DNA from: Pyrocephalus nanus | Lineage: Eukaryota; Chordata; Aves; Passeriformes; Tyrannidae | Reading direction: 5' to 3' | Assembly (NCBI GenBank): GCA_038380795.1 | Contig: CM076261.1 | Span: 5,710,556 to 5,774,555, forward strand | DNA length: 64,000 nt | In this document: piece after piece, positions 24,859 to 38,764 of the stretch | How the letters are laid out: each line of letters opens with the position of its first letter | Position numbering within the stretch: position 1 is the first letter of the stretch | Program-made: the position numbers and the translations under genes | Notes under the pieces: generated by a model | Databases searched by the model: none | What the model was told of the DNA's origin: nothing | The model's input: the letters and a program-made list of their open reading frames with translations, nothing else

Positions 24859-25455
24859 TTTATTTGTGAACATAGAGGAGAGTTCATACATTTTCACAGA
24901 CACACACACACATATATTAGTATCCTGGCCTCCTAATCCTTATCTTCATTTATGTTACAGTACTTTTACCCCATTTGGGCAGATTAAATGATATTTCAGG
25001 ATGTAAATGACACCCATTTCAGGGCCTCTCTAAATTAACACAGCAATACAAAGGGGCCTTAACGTAGACAAAAAACCAGCACTAATTTCTCTATGATCTA
25101 ACACTTTCCATCTATGCTACTTTTCCAAAGCTGGAATAGATCCTAACTAGTGCTCTAAAATGCCTCGATCGTTTTTGATCTTTCCATCTACCTCATCAAT
25201 TGCTTCCACCAAAACGATTCTTGACCCTTTCCTTCCAGTCGCTCCAGGGAGAGGGTCAAATGCTGGACCTATGTTAGAACACAACTGGCCCTGTTTTCCC
25301 CGGCACAAGTAAGTGTACTAGAAGCAAAAGTGAAGTGAATGGAAAAATGCAAGGCTGCCTGCTAAAGCAGAAAGCCATTTACACACACTGATTATGTCAG
25401 CCTATCATCCAAAATCTCCCCCATACTTCTGTCTTTTAGTCTTAAATTCATGCTT
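24859..25455 (-). other. MYOM1: MYOM1 3' untranslated region, limit approximate
   Basis: Sequence after the stop codon contains no long frame. The first clear AATAAA on the minus strand is at 24859-24864, giving a 3' untranslated region of about 0.6 kb. The true cleavage site, about 10-30 bases further to the left, was not identified. Confidence 0.55.
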
Positions 25456-25728
25456 TCATTTCTGTTTTTCTTGCTCAGACTCTCTCTCTTCCTCAGGGAT
25501 GTACACACTTACAGTGACATCGCTGGTCTCCGTACCGTACTTGTTCTTCACCACAATGCTGTATTTCCCGGAGTCGTGTGTGGACACGGTAGAAATGGAA
25601 AAGCTGACATTTTTTCCAGATTCAAACCTCAGGATGCAATTAGCATCTGATACAAATGATTTTTCGTTCTTCAGCCATGAGACCTCTGGGGTGGGATCTC
25701 CCCAGACAGTGCAAGAGAGATTAAGTGC
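25456..25728 (-). CDS. MYOM1: MYOM1 last coding exon: Ig domain My13 and C-terminus
   Basis: Ninety codons plus TGA. The acceptor is TTTCTCTACAG. The exon holds nearly the whole C-terminal Ig domain: the first cysteine in LNLSCTVWGD, the tryptophan in VSWLKNEKS, the DSGKYSIVVKNKYG strand, and the VTVSVYIPEEE end. My13 forms the tail-to-tail antiparallel dimer of myomesin in known structures. After PEEE the tail is RESEQEKQK and then stops, shorter and more charged than the mammalian tail as I recall it. The second cysteine of a classical Ig pair is absent in the DSGKYS strand, as in mammals. Confidence 0.95.
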   Translation of the reverse strand, partial: ALNLSCTVWGDPTPEVSWLKNEKSFVSDANCILRFESGKNVSFSISTVSTHDSGKYSIVVKNKYGTETSDVTVSVYIPEEERESEQEKQK

Positions 25729-28700
25729 CTGTAGAGAAAGTACAAAGGAATTACGAGTCAGTGAATATTTGCTATGATTTTTAATGCCTCACTCTCTGAA
25801 TATTCCAACTCCCCATTTAGCTTCCTGCTTTTAGTAAATGGATGCATACCATCATCAGTAATCAATAATTTATGTCAGTCTTCTGTATCATAAAGGAAAA
25901 GAAGGAATTCAGTTAATTCAAAAATGCCATTAAAAGTTTTCAATATTTTATGGACCTTCTTCTCTCGTAATCATTAGCAGAGCTTTCTCCATGCATATTG
26001 TTTAATATAAAATTAGATATTATCTGCATTTGTGTGTTAGATCTGAAATGAGATTTTGATGAACTGTCAGATGGTTTTGGTCAGATTTTATTCCCATTAA
26101 GCTCACTATATCTTTATTCCATAAGTAAAGAAAGTGTGCCTGCTTTTTTTAATAACTAAGGGCAAAGTGTCCCTGGAATATTTTGTTTAACTTGAGATCC
26201 TTTTAAACTATGCCCTGACAGCTCTTCTAACAAACTTGAATTGTTTTATGCACTCCTGTAAAACTATTTTTAACTGAAGTCAATACAGGCTTTACTCATT
26301 CTTCGGTATTTCCCTTTGATGTTACTAATGTTCCTAAGGGCTGAATTCAGTGCCATCAAACTGAAGGAGAAGTCTGGGAGATGTTGATACATGTAAATGA
26401 TCCCAGCCTCTGGTCACAGCACCATGGGAATACTCTTGAAAGTTTGCAAAAGTGAATATCACGTAGAGAGTAAAATGTGAAAGAAGTTCACGTGACACTG
26501 CAGTGGTACATAGGCCTTGCTCTGGAGCTTTATTCAGGAAGGAATTTATTTATATGTAAGTATTGAATAGTACATTGGTCTTTTAAAAAGATTTAAAATG
26601 CTATTCAAAATCTCACTTTTTCTTGATTAGAAGTTGAAGAACTTCTACTGCAGAGAAAATGGTCTTTAGTGGCTCATTAAGAATGTACTAAGTGATACAA
26701 AAGGAATAGACAAGCTTCCACTTGACTGGAATCAAGCTTTTCTTCCATTTTATTTAAAGGATTTTTATAAAAATGTGTCAAAAATAGAGACAACTGAAGA
26801 GCACTCCCATTGTTATCCCTATAGGCTGTCAAGATAAAAGTCCACAGTGAGAAATCTATTTACCTGGCTACTTTCCCTTTAACTCTCTACTTATTATCTG
26901 ATAGTGTGATGGTGGAAGATGGGACAGAAGAGAGATGCCCAGAAGGCTGTTGAAATGAGCAGACAGAAAAACTGATAGCTTTATAAAAATAAAAGGTTTT
27001 GATATCTCTGAGAACAAAATGAAAATCAAATAAATCTCACATGTCTGCCCTAAGGACTAAAATGAGAACAAAAGGGAAGGGGAGGTCTTTCCTCCATCAA
27101 GAACACATAATTCAGGGAAGGACAGATTCCAAGTGAGAGGTGGTTACAACATGGTGGAAGTGGCCTCTATCTGATTTCCTGCAGCACCTACAGCTGTTGA
27201 CAACCTTCTCTCATAGCCCACTGGTGTGAATGTGGTTTTGATTGCTGTATTGGACCATCTTTTGAAAAACAAGGGGAAAATAAGAGGTTTTACATTTTTC
27301 CATCTTCCTTATCACTCTTGATGCAGACATGTCCTTAGCCTTAGCCAGGCATTGCATGTGGGCACCTTTAGGTGCTTGGTATTCCTTTGTTGTCTTCTGA
27401 TTCTCTAGCAAGCAAGAGATCAGCACTGAGTGGCCCCAGCTGCCACTCCACGACAATGTTAATGAGCTGATGTCCAAATCCAGAAAACTCTATTAGTGGC
27501 ATCCTTCAAACTTGAGATATTTGAAGTTCTCTCAGTACTCCTTATTTCAAAGAGATTCAAGAAGCAGTGATGACTCTTTACTTCTTCTAAATCATTCCCT
27601 AAAATAGCTACATTTTCCTTAACCTTGCTTCACTAGCTCATGTTTGACATCAGTGCTCCTCTTGATGTTCCCAATTCTATTTATTTTCCAGTTACTAATA
27701 TGCAGAGATGTATCTTATAATTCACAATGTAGATGGTAAGATCTTTGATTTTCTGGAAGGTTATTCCCTAGCCAAGGAGAAGTCATTGTTCACTGTGACT
27801 CCATCTGTCCCAGATTTTCTACTCTTTGGGCAAAAAATTGTCTTTGCACATGTATATCTTTATTACTCACTGAATGCCCTGATTATAATACTGTGTTCAA
27901 TGTAAAATCCTTATCATGGTACAAAAAGTGTGTCCTGTACTCCTGGATCTGGGGCATTGAGACATGTGCACTTGGAGCAACCAGCAGCTGCAAGTCCAGA
28001 CCCTTTGTGCCTCTCACTATCTTTTCTGCCTTTGACTGCAGATTGTATTGAGTGGGACACAAGTGGCAGAGGGAAATATGTCACTGTACTTTAAGTATTG
28101 CCATTACTCTTGCATAGTAGCACACACATTTATGGATGGTTCGGTGAGAGAATTGAAGCACTCAGCCAGGGAAACCTGTTCCTTTCTTCCAGCCTAGCTG
28201 TGAGGACACCTACCTCTGGCAGAAGGATGTTACGTGTTGCTTCTTTGTCTGAAAATGCCTGTCAAAATCCTAAGCCTCTCCTTTTAAAAATAAAGCCAAT
28301 TTACTCACAGACCTTCATTAAGACAACCACTTAGGTTAATTTGGCCGGCTGGACACAAAACTTATGCTAGTATTCTCTGTCAGCTCATGTTCCTCCCTAA
28401 TGTGAACTGACACTTAGCCTTTTCCAATTATACCACACTGGTGAAGAGCATTTATGTCTGTCAGTGGAAGCTTCTTAGGCCATCTGGAAATCTGGAATGC
28501 TATTTGATTAACACTGGGTAAACACTGCTTCATTTGTTCTCATCCAGATCCTTCAGTTCACATGTAAAAAGCTAATAAATAGCATCACAGGCACAATGTT
28601 AAGTTTGAATTTGAGATATAGATATGCTTGGAAGTTTAGTCTAGGGATACCAATCTGTTCATACAGCCCTGGGGTTATGGCTGCACAAGTATTCACAATC

Positions 28701-30226
28701 AGAGCTTGCAACTGCCACACCTCTGCTACCTCATTTGCTGTTTTACAAAATCCTTGATGATTGCGCAATTTGCATGAATTACACAATGGAGAACTTCATT
28801 CCCCTCTCTCCAGCATATATGCAAACAATATACAGATGAGCCAACACCACCCAAACAAGCTCTGTTTTCCCTGATCACTCTCTGTTCTACTCAAAATGAT
28901 CATCTACTGAATCAAGAAACAGAAGGTCAAGGATATTTGTCTGGAGCTCTGGGAGTATTCAGTCATTTATTCAAACATTACAAATGTCCTTGCTCTCAAG
29001 GACAATATGTGTCTGGGTAAGATTTTGCAACTCATTCTCTACAAACTCCTTTTAAAACTACACATTTTTCGTCAGTGAACCCTTACGCAAGTTCATATCA
29101 ACTCTCTTTTAGGTGAATGCTTAAAACTGGTAATAACCACCCAAATTTACCCCCTACCAAAGCATTATGGGAATCTCCAAGCACAAGCACTGATGAGCTG
29201 AGAATCTGCTAATTTGTTCTGTTCCTTTTTGTCTTCTACCTACAGTTACAATGCTTATACGAGTGCTTCTTAATTCTGTAGCATTTCCTAAACTGCTCAA
29301 TCCTTTAAAGAAAGGTTTAATCAAACATAATTTTATTTTGTAATGCCAACACACTTAATTTACCCTGAACTGCTGCAGTCTATTGTCTGTTGGCTATGCT
29401 GTATCTCACATTGCAAAGTGATTTAGAACAAGATTTTAGATTCTTAACACTTCTGCTGAACCTCTAATCAAATATGTTTAACCCAGCTAACCTACTGCCA
29501 GATAAAGCCAGAACTATCAGAAATCTGCCTGGCTGTAGTTGTCACATTACAGGTTTTTACTGACATTCACATGCCCTATTTCCATGTCAGCACACACTGT
29601 GCAGAGAAACTGTCTCGTGGCGGAGCAGACAATTCTTGGCCTCAGTAATATCAAGCAGGAACTTGTAGAAGCAGTGTGCTGAGAAAAGGTTGTGAGATTG
29701 AGAACTGACTTTCTGGGTCACCTGTTCTATGCTCAAGCACTGATGTTCCTCTGGGAGTGCCTTACAATAATCTTTCAGCTAAACCCACCTAATATAATCT
29801 AGTGTAACACCAGTGACTTATGCTGACTTCTCTCTCCTTTACCCTGATGGCATAGAAAAAATGTTCTCCCTTTGTCTGTATGAGAATAGAAGTATTGTGG
29901 TTTACTACTTTTACACCATTTAAAAGCCAGCTTCGACACTGTGAATGAATTTTTAAAGAGCTGGTTATATAAGGAGTTTTAGTCCCAACTCACATTGTCA
30001 TCTCACTTTTATCTAATTCTTAAGAAAAGACACTGCCCTGAATACACAAAACCATCTGTGATAGACCGTTGAATTATTTACAGAAGGCAGGGGACAAATA
30101 AATAATGTAGCAGATTTTAAAGATGGCATCTTTAAGAAAAAAGAAAAGAAGTTGAATGTTTTCCCATCACTGAAAGGCATTCAAGCCGTTGGAATGTTGT
30201 GTAGAGCTTCAGTTAATCTACTGTAC
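25729..30226 (-). other. MYOM1: MYOM1 intron, no gene seen
   Basis: A 4.5-kb intron between the My13 exon and the short exon before it. No exon, RNA gene or repeat family was recognised on either strand. Confidence 0.8.
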
Positions 30227-30282
30227 CTTGCCCTCCTGGATGGTGACAACATCTGGCAAACCTCCAAGTACCCGGGCACGAT
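30227..30282 (-). CDS. MYOM1: MYOM1 exon: end of helical linker, start of My13
   Basis: 56 bp, acceptor TTTATTTTCAG, donor CAAG/GTACAG. It reads NRARVLGGLPDVVTIQEGK, closing the helix that joins My12 to My13 and giving the first strand of My13. It ends in phase zero, which joins it to the last exon. Confidence 0.93.
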
Positions 30283-31895
30283 CTGAAAATAAAGAAGCGT
30301 CATTTTCTTTAGTGTCTCAAAATCAACTGTATGCCAGATTCTGTGTGCCTGATTCCATTACTCTTCTAGTTCTTTCCTTTTATCTTACTTATGTACAACT
30401 TGTCTCTGATATCTGCTCTATCAGAGAACTATTCAGCATTTTTAGCACACCATTTGGACTTTAAAAAATGTTGAATTCACAGCAAAAGATGTGCTAATAG
30501 CTGGTGTCAATCACTTACAGAGGGGGATTAAAGTACATATGCTGTGTCCTGCAGAATTTGACATCAATTCACTGTTACTTCTGAGTGCACAAAAAAAAAA
30601 TTTAAATTTTTGAGATCTGGTGCTCTAAATTTTTAGTGTAGTAAACTAAAGACGCTGGGTTTCCAAAGGGTAATGAATGACACCTAATGAAGTGCTGGAG
30701 ATCAAGTTGTAATCTAAATACAAAGACAGACTGAAGTCTCAGTGTCAACAGTGATGTTCCTCCACTCTCTGTGTACCTATATGTGAATGAGATCGATACC
30801 TGATTGATCTAGTTTTAAGCTCAGAGTCCTGTAGAAATCTTGTACAAATATGAATAAGCCAATCACATGCAGGGTATAGTGAGTGCACTTATCCTGGAAA
30901 ATGGATTTTGTTCGTTACATATCTGGGCGGAGCCTGGCAGAGGAAGGAAATGACTGTACAGAATGTTCCTCTCTAATGTGTTCTGTCTAAGATGTGCTCT
31001 GGAGCACAGAGATAACGACCTTATGAGACCAGGAAAGGAACTGTGTTATGTCAATTAACATGCCAACCTCTTATGGATGTTCCAGGGTTAGAAATAAAAT
31101 GCCCAGGTCAGGTCTATTACTGATCCCTTTGCGCTGTCTCAGCTGGAACGTGTAGGGATCACATAATCAAGCTCTGCTCTATTTGGAGTGTATGTCCAGG
31201 AGAAGTCAGCTCAGATCTCTCTACATATTTTTCTCAATAATTTTTTGAATGCCAGTTCTGCCATAATTTTTATACAGGTCTGCCAGTCATCTGCAGTGGG
31301 ACAATTTCTTTTTCCTTGCATTTTTCTCTAAATGGGAAGAATGAGTTTAATAATTCAAGTTGAAGTCTAATGACTTACTCCTTAAGTAGTTAATACATAC
31401 TTTTGTTTTAGTTGCTATGTTGGAATTGACACAGAGGCAAAAGTATGAGGAGATGCTAAGCAATGCAAAAGCTACTGTTGCTTTCTTATCCATTTCTGTA
31501 TGTAGTGCAGATCCTTTGACATTTTAGAGCATTCAAAACTGGCCAAATTGTTTCCTGCATCTTTGAGAACAAAGTGACTTTTGTGCAGAGAACATGCATG
31601 AGAGATCTCAGCAATAAAGTTGATTTTTAAAGGCTAACTGGTAAGGAGAACAGGAGTTTAGATGGGAAAAATAAACATAACCCATAACTATATTGTGATT
31701 AGCTGCAATGTGCACCAATGGTAAATCACTAAAAGGTCACTTACTTCTCCTTGTTGTAAGGACAAACTCCTTCTAGGATAAGCAAACACACATACGCATG
31801 TATACATGCCCTCTCTTTCCCAACACAAAACCTTCTCATAAAGGGAGAAAACCTTGACAGTTGATTATAACCATTGTCAAAGAAGGCCAACTTAC
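30283..31895 (-). other. MYOM1: MYOM1 intron, no gene seen
   Basis: A 1.6-kb intron with nothing recognised. Confidence 0.8.
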
Positions 31896-31918
31896 TTTTC
31901 TCTGCAATCGCAGCTTGC
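31896..31918 (-). CDS. MYOM1: MYOM1 micro-exon (23 bp) in My12-My13 helix
   Basis: The block G-CAA...AAA-A reads QAAIAEK within the linker helix. Acceptor CAACTCCAG, donor GAAAA/GTAAG. It is too short for ORF-based detection and was found by phase continuity between the exons at 32235 and 30282. Together with the 37-bp exon before it, it makes 60 bp, so skipping both would keep frame. Confidence 0.92.
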
Positions 31919-32234
31919 CTGGAGTTGAAAGAAACAAAGAGAAAGTCCAATTTCAGTTAAGGTTTACTCAGAGTGATAGAAAAGTAGATTATCTTTTTAA
32001 CTGCCTTTAATCCATTGAGGAAAATCTCTCTCATCATTTGGCAATACTGCTTTTTCTTTGTTACCTAACTGTTACATAAGAGTTGCACCAAAGAAGTCAC
32101 ATGCAAAACTCCTACGGGCTTCTGTAGGACTAGGATTTGTTTCATAAGACACAGTTAGATTTTAACACAAAACAAACAAATACTGCTATTATTTTATGGC
32201 TGCCATTACTGTATTTAGAGGGCATAATACTCAC

Positions 32235-32271
32235 TTTAATCTCTGGAACTCAGCAAAGGCTTCATCAAATG
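32235..32271 (-). CDS. MYOM1: MYOM1 exon: My12-My13 linker helix
   Basis: 37 bp, acceptor CTTTACAAAG, donor TTAAA/GTGAG. It reads FDEAFAEFQRLK, the start of the long alpha-helix between Ig domains My12 and My13. Such helices give myomesin its elastic, reversibly unfolding character. Confidence 0.92.
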
Positions 32272-33686
32272 CTTTGTAAAGAGAAAAAAAATAGGTTTAG
32301 ATAAATTGTCACAGGTTTAAATTTAAAATGTAGAAATAAATTTAAAATGTAGACATCAATAAAGAAATATTAACAGATGCATGCATGTATATTGTACAAA
32401 TCCTAAAATGCTGAATGGTTCAACTAATAAAGGCTGGTACATGGCAGATATCATATATACATGTAAATGCATAAACATGCTTTTTTTCTTCTAGAAGAAA
32501 ATCTTTAAGACACAGAAACAGCAGGAAAACAGTAGGCTGAAGGAATGTCATAAAATAGAGGAAGAAATGCACAATACAACACCTAAATGATAGATTATGG
32601 CAGTGACCTCCCAAATGTTTTAATTATTCACTCCTATCCAAATTTTTTTTGAACATGCACTCCAAATATATGTATATTCATTTATAGATTATGTAGAGCT
32701 TTATAGATTATGTAGTGAAGTTCTTGTATTTTCTTTCCACACCTCAGTGGTGTGCACTGGGTTAACTTGCACATACTCCACTTCAGAGACCACTGGTTTA
32801 AGGAATACAAGAGATACAGTTTTTTTGAAGTGCTTTTCACATCTGCTCTGAAGTACTACACTGATGGCTATGAGCAAACCAAACAGCACATTGTGGCCCC
32901 CTTTGTAAATTCAGGGTAAGGTGCCATCATGTGGGAGGTCAACCTCTCCTGCTTTGAAAGGGAAGAAGTGTCTTTTCTCAGAAAGTGGAGATAGAGTACA
33001 GAAGGAGCAGCATGGAGATGATTATAAGGTTAATGCCCTCACACAAAGCTTGCAGACCAAAAGTGAAGCTTTAGGGATGGGAACAGCTGAGAATGGCAAC
33101 TCAGAAGTTTGGAAGGAGTTAATCTTTTCCCTAAAATCTCAGAGGTCTCTCAAAGTAAAATCTTCCAACAGTCAATCCAAATAATTTTAGCTGCTCCCCT
33201 AACAATCCTTCATCGCGCTGATGAAAGGTCTTGGCATCTCTGAAGAATAAGTAGCTCTATTATATCCATCAAAGAAATACAGTAGAAAAGTAACAGAACA
33301 AAATTGTCCCTCCCTTTCTCCTCAAAATATTACTTGGAAGGGAGAGATACAGAAGGCACTCAGTGCTACAGCTCATTATAAAGCTGCCAAGTAATGCCAG
33401 CAACACAAGGGGTTTTGTAAGGCAGCTCTTACACTGGACTGATCTCTCAGTAGGCAAACTGTAAGTGGGTATTTGGAATAAGAAAAAGCCATTTGTAATT
33501 TACGACCTGAGAGCACAGGTCGGACAGAACAAATGGCACTGCTCCTGCAAACACTGGGAGATTGGTGGGTGCACACACAGATCCCAGAGGGTAACAGGTC
33601 TGTGGCATCATCCTGCTGTAGATGCTCCTACTCTAGCACAGCTCAGTGCCCACACACAGGTGATGTTAGCAGAGGGAATGGCCTAC
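32272..33686 (-). other. MYOM1: MYOM1 intron with short tandem duplications
   Basis: A 1.4-kb intron. It contains two small direct duplications, AAATTTAAAATGTAGA near 32320-32355 and TTTATAGATTATGTAG near 32680-32718. No gene was seen. Confidence 0.75.
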
Positions 33687-33850
33687 CTTGTCCAGAAAGA
33701 TCTATTGTCTTCTTGTGTGCTGTGTTGCCATCAAAGAGTTCCATTACGTATTTGCCTTTGTCCTGTGGAGTTGGCTCATTGATCTGCAACCAGATCTGCT
33801 CCCCAGTAACACCAGTCTTCACTCGGTCTGTGAACTTAATCTGGGTATCA
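33687..33850 (-). CDS. MYOM1: MYOM1 exon: second part of Ig domain My12
   Basis: 164 bp. It reads DTQIKFTDRVKTGVTGEQIW and continues through DKGKYVMELFDGNTAHK to DLSGQ. This is the C-terminal part of My12, very close to the mammalian sequence. Acceptor TTTTCAG, donor CAAG/GTAGGC. Confidence 0.95.
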
Positions 33851-35750
<1,900 letters not shown>

Positions 35751-35782
35751 TCATTCATTCGAAAAGAGAATTAAGTACTTAC

Positions 35783-35821
35783 CAATCCTTCTGCATACTT
35801 CATTCATCAGATCTGCAAAAG
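35783..35821 (-). CDS. MYOM1: MYOM1 exon: My11-My12 linker helix
   Basis: 39 bp. It reads FADLMNEVCRRI, the helix joining My11 to My12. Acceptor CCACAG, donor ATTG/GTAAG. Confidence 0.92.
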
Positions 35822-36545
35822 CTGTGGAAATAAAATCCAGAGACTAAGACTCTGTGTCTGCAGTTCAAGCACAGTCAATGCTAGGACAAGTACTGGCTCT
35901 GAAATATTCTCCCCAGTATGTTTGAAAGAGCAATCAGACCTACCTATTATAGCATTTTAGAAATCTAAGTAATGGAGAAATGTAGCCTGTTATTTCAGAG
36001 TTTCCAGACTTTATTTAAGTACAGCCTTGGAGAATACTGCTGCAGCTGAACAAAACTTTTTTTTTTTTTTTAAATCATACTATTCAGCTGGAATGCTAAT
36101 CCATCTATATACATTCTAATGCATAGGATTTTTCTCCATTTGCCTGGAAACAAGTGAAATGTTAAAAATATAGTAAATGCAATAAATGTGAAAGCCCCTA
36201 AATAAATGGCAAAACATAATAAAAATGTGAAAGTTTTAAAAATTATCTACTTCTGTAATTATTTTTTCTATACTTGTAGATTTACAGATGGCCCCCTGAG
36301 GAAATCTGTTATCATTTTGTTTAGTGTTAGTCATCATATGCTCCCAAAATTATACAGAATCCAGATGCAATAAGCTGTATTCAAATGTTATTTGGGCTTT
36401 AAAATATCAGCTTTTTTAATCAGATGATCTTGTACACAGGAGGAACAAAGCCACAAGAAGGTGACATGTGCAGATGCCTGTATTACCCCAAACCCACTTC
36501 AGTCAGGCTGTCAGCTTGTGTGGCTGAGAGCATGGAGACTCTGAC

Positions 36546-36633
36546 CTGTGTCCTTAAGCTTTAGCTCACTGGAGTCCTTTCCTCTGTCATCCTTCAGTAT
36601 GACTTCATAAGTGCCAGCGTCTTTCTTAGAAAA
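36546..36633 (-). CDS. MYOM1: MYOM1 exon: end of Ig domain My11
   Basis: 88 bp. It reads FSKKDAGTYEVILKDDRGKD, then SSELKLKDT. The DAGTY motif is the F-strand signature of an I-set Ig domain. Donor ACAG/GTCAG, acceptor TTGCAG. Confidence 0.95.
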
Positions 36634-37232
36634 CTGCAATATTATAACAGTAAAACCATTTTTCAGAACAAGTACTGTAGAAAAACCTCGATTTTACTTC
36701 TGAACCCAGCTGATATCCTGTCCCTGTCCCCGGGGAGGTACCTGATGCCTGTGGCTGGAGCTGCCCCAGTGGCCCCAAGCTGCCCTGCTCCTAGCTGGGA
36801 TAGTAGGATGGGCTTTGGCAGGTGTGTCATGGTATGCAGGACCTTGTGTCCCTCCCCCCCATCTGCTGCAAGGCTGGGCAAGCACCAGACCCCTGTGGTG
36901 ATTCTGAGAGGGTGGTCCTCTGAAAGCCTGAGTGACAAGCACTTTCCAAATGCTATTCAAAATGGAAATGTGGTCTCAGTCTGTTTCTAAACTGGCATGC
37001 AAAGGAAGTGACAAGCTTATTATCTCTTCAGTCATCATTTCCTGAAAACCCGAACAAGCAGTTACAGACAGACATTTGCTTCAGCTAAAACACAGACGCC
37101 TTTTGAGTTTTTCCATTTTTAAAACCCACTTCCTTTTTCAATTGTTCTGCTGGAGTATCAGATTAGATCATATCATTCATCTGAGTTCGCAGCGCTGACT
37201 TCAGCTGAGGGCTAATGAGGACAGTCACTCAC
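36634..37232 (-). other. MYOM1: MYOM1 intron, no gene seen
   Basis: A 0.6-kb intron. It has a GC-richer patch (about 36720-36900) whose open frames on both strands have no splice support. Confidence 0.75.
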
Positions 37233-37346
37233 CTCTGATATCAGCAGAGTACACACTCCATCCTTAAAGTCATGTTCTTCATCTACCATTATCTCCCTGT
37301 CATCTTTGTACCATACAATGTGCGTTTCCTTCTTAATATTAGCCAC
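37233..37346 (-). CDS. MYOM1: MYOM1 exon: middle of Ig domain My11
   Basis: 114 bp, exactly 38 codons. It reads VANIKKETHIVWYKDDREI, then VDEEHDFKDGVCTLLISE. It has the C-strand tryptophan (VWYKD) of My11. Acceptor CCATCTTAG, donor CAGAG/GTGAG. It is phase zero at both ends. Confidence 0.95.
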
Positions 37347-37610
37347 CTAAGATGGATGAAAACCACATCACAATTATTCTCTTCATTTGAGCAGGGGAAC
37401 TCAGTGTCACATGGGTTAGCCTGTTCAGGTCTCTCATAAAAGAACAGCAAGCTTTACAGCTTGGTTGCAGTGAATTATTGCAAGCCTCCATTTTAAAATG
37501 AGGGGGGTGAGAGGGAAAACAGCAGGGATGAAGAGAGAGACAAAAGGAGCTAAGCAGTGGTAGGTCAAAGCGCTTTGAACATTGTACTCAGTGTTTTCTT
37601 TATCCCTTAC

Positions 37611-37678
37611 CTTACATTTCAGCATCACGTTACACTCATCGGTAACTTCCCATCCCAGTTTATCCACGAAATGAGGAC
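37611..37678 (-). CDS. MYOM1: MYOM1 exon: start of Ig domain My11
   Basis: 68 bp. It reads PHFVDKLGWEVTDECNVMLK, then CK, giving the first strands and the B-strand cysteine of My11. The donor is TGTAAG/GTAAGG. Confidence 0.95.
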
Positions 37679-37934
37679 CTGTTTTAAGTTACATATATGT
37701 TTTTAAAGGTCACATCAATAGTATTCATGATACAAAACCAAAGACAGATGTGTTTTACTCGACAGGAATAGTTATATTTTAATATAATTCTGTTTTTCTT
37801 ATTTCTCCTTCAGAAGGTAAGTAACCATGCAACAGAATAAAACTCATCTATTTCAAATTAATATATTGAAAAAAATAACTAAACTCTTAGCAGGCCAACA
37901 CATATGTGATTCTTATAAATAATCATATTATCAC

Positions 37935-37994
37935 CTTGTTTCCTCTGCCAATCTTTTCTCTGGAAATCTGCTTCATCCCGTAGCTTCTTGAATA
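37935..37994 (-). CDS. MYOM1: MYOM1 exon: My10-My11 linker helix
   Basis: 60 bp. It reads FKKLRDEADFQRKDWQRKQ, a highly charged helix between My10 and My11. Acceptor TTTTAATTCCCAG, donor CAAG/GTGATA. Confidence 0.94.
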
Positions 37995-38619
37995 CTGGGA
38001 ATTAAAACCAGTAAGAAATACAAGGTTAAACTTCATGTGCCACTTGTAGGCCGCTGAACGTCTCTGTAACAGTTAGGAGCAGCTCTGTCCCTTGGATGTC
38101 AATGAGCATCCAGCCACAGGGTCAGATTTTCACAGGAAATTTCAGAGTGTCAGAAGCTGATTACAGCTAACTCAACTTTCCCAGCTGCTTGCAGTCATCA
38201 GGATTTTAATGTGTCCCGTCTGATGATGTGCAATCCCCAATCATACAGCTACTTTCCGTTCCTGGTAGGAAGGCAAATGAGCAGCAGCAGAGTCAGCAGC
38301 TCTAACACTGAGCTCTAACAGGTGCAGCTGCTTGTTCCTGGCTGAGTGGGCTTTTTACATTGGAAGTTTTGATTCCACCCATAGAAAAGCTAACCATGAC
38401 ATGCTGCAATGTTTTGCATTTCTGTAACAATTCCCCTTTCTCCCATTACTTTAAAAATTTCAGTTTGCACACATGCCCTGTCCTGAGTGAGGCAGACAAA
38501 ACCATGACATAAAAGACCTGGAAGTTCTACTGATATTGAAAACAGTGAAAAGTGAAGATGACAACTGAGGTAACCTCAGTATAATTTTCCAACCCACTGC
38601 ATAATACAGATTAGCCTAC
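37995..38619 (-). other. MYOM1: MYOM1 intron, no gene seen
   Basis: A 0.6-kb intron with nothing recognised. Confidence 0.8.
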
Positions 38620-38764
38620 CATCACCAATGAGGACAAGGCTTGATTGATTGGTTGCTTTTCCATCCTGCAGTTGGAAAGTGTAAGTGCCTTCATCCTTGT
38701 CCTCAAGTTTATCCATAATCATTTCAATAAGGCCAGTCTTCTGGTCCACCTTCATTTTATATTT
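38620..38764 (-). CDS. MYOM1: MYOM1 exon: second half of Ig domain My10
   Basis: 145 bp. It reads KYKMKVDQKTGLIEMIMDKL, then DKDEGTYTFQLQDGKATNQS and LVLIGD. The DEGTY motif marks the F strand of the Ig fold. Acceptor CACTCCTGAAG, donor GATG/GTAGG. Confidence 0.95.

Noticed and set aside
25394..25777. Plus-strand ORF of 127 codons
   Set aside because: It is the antisense shadow of the MYOM1 My13 exon, which is clearly coding on the minus strand.
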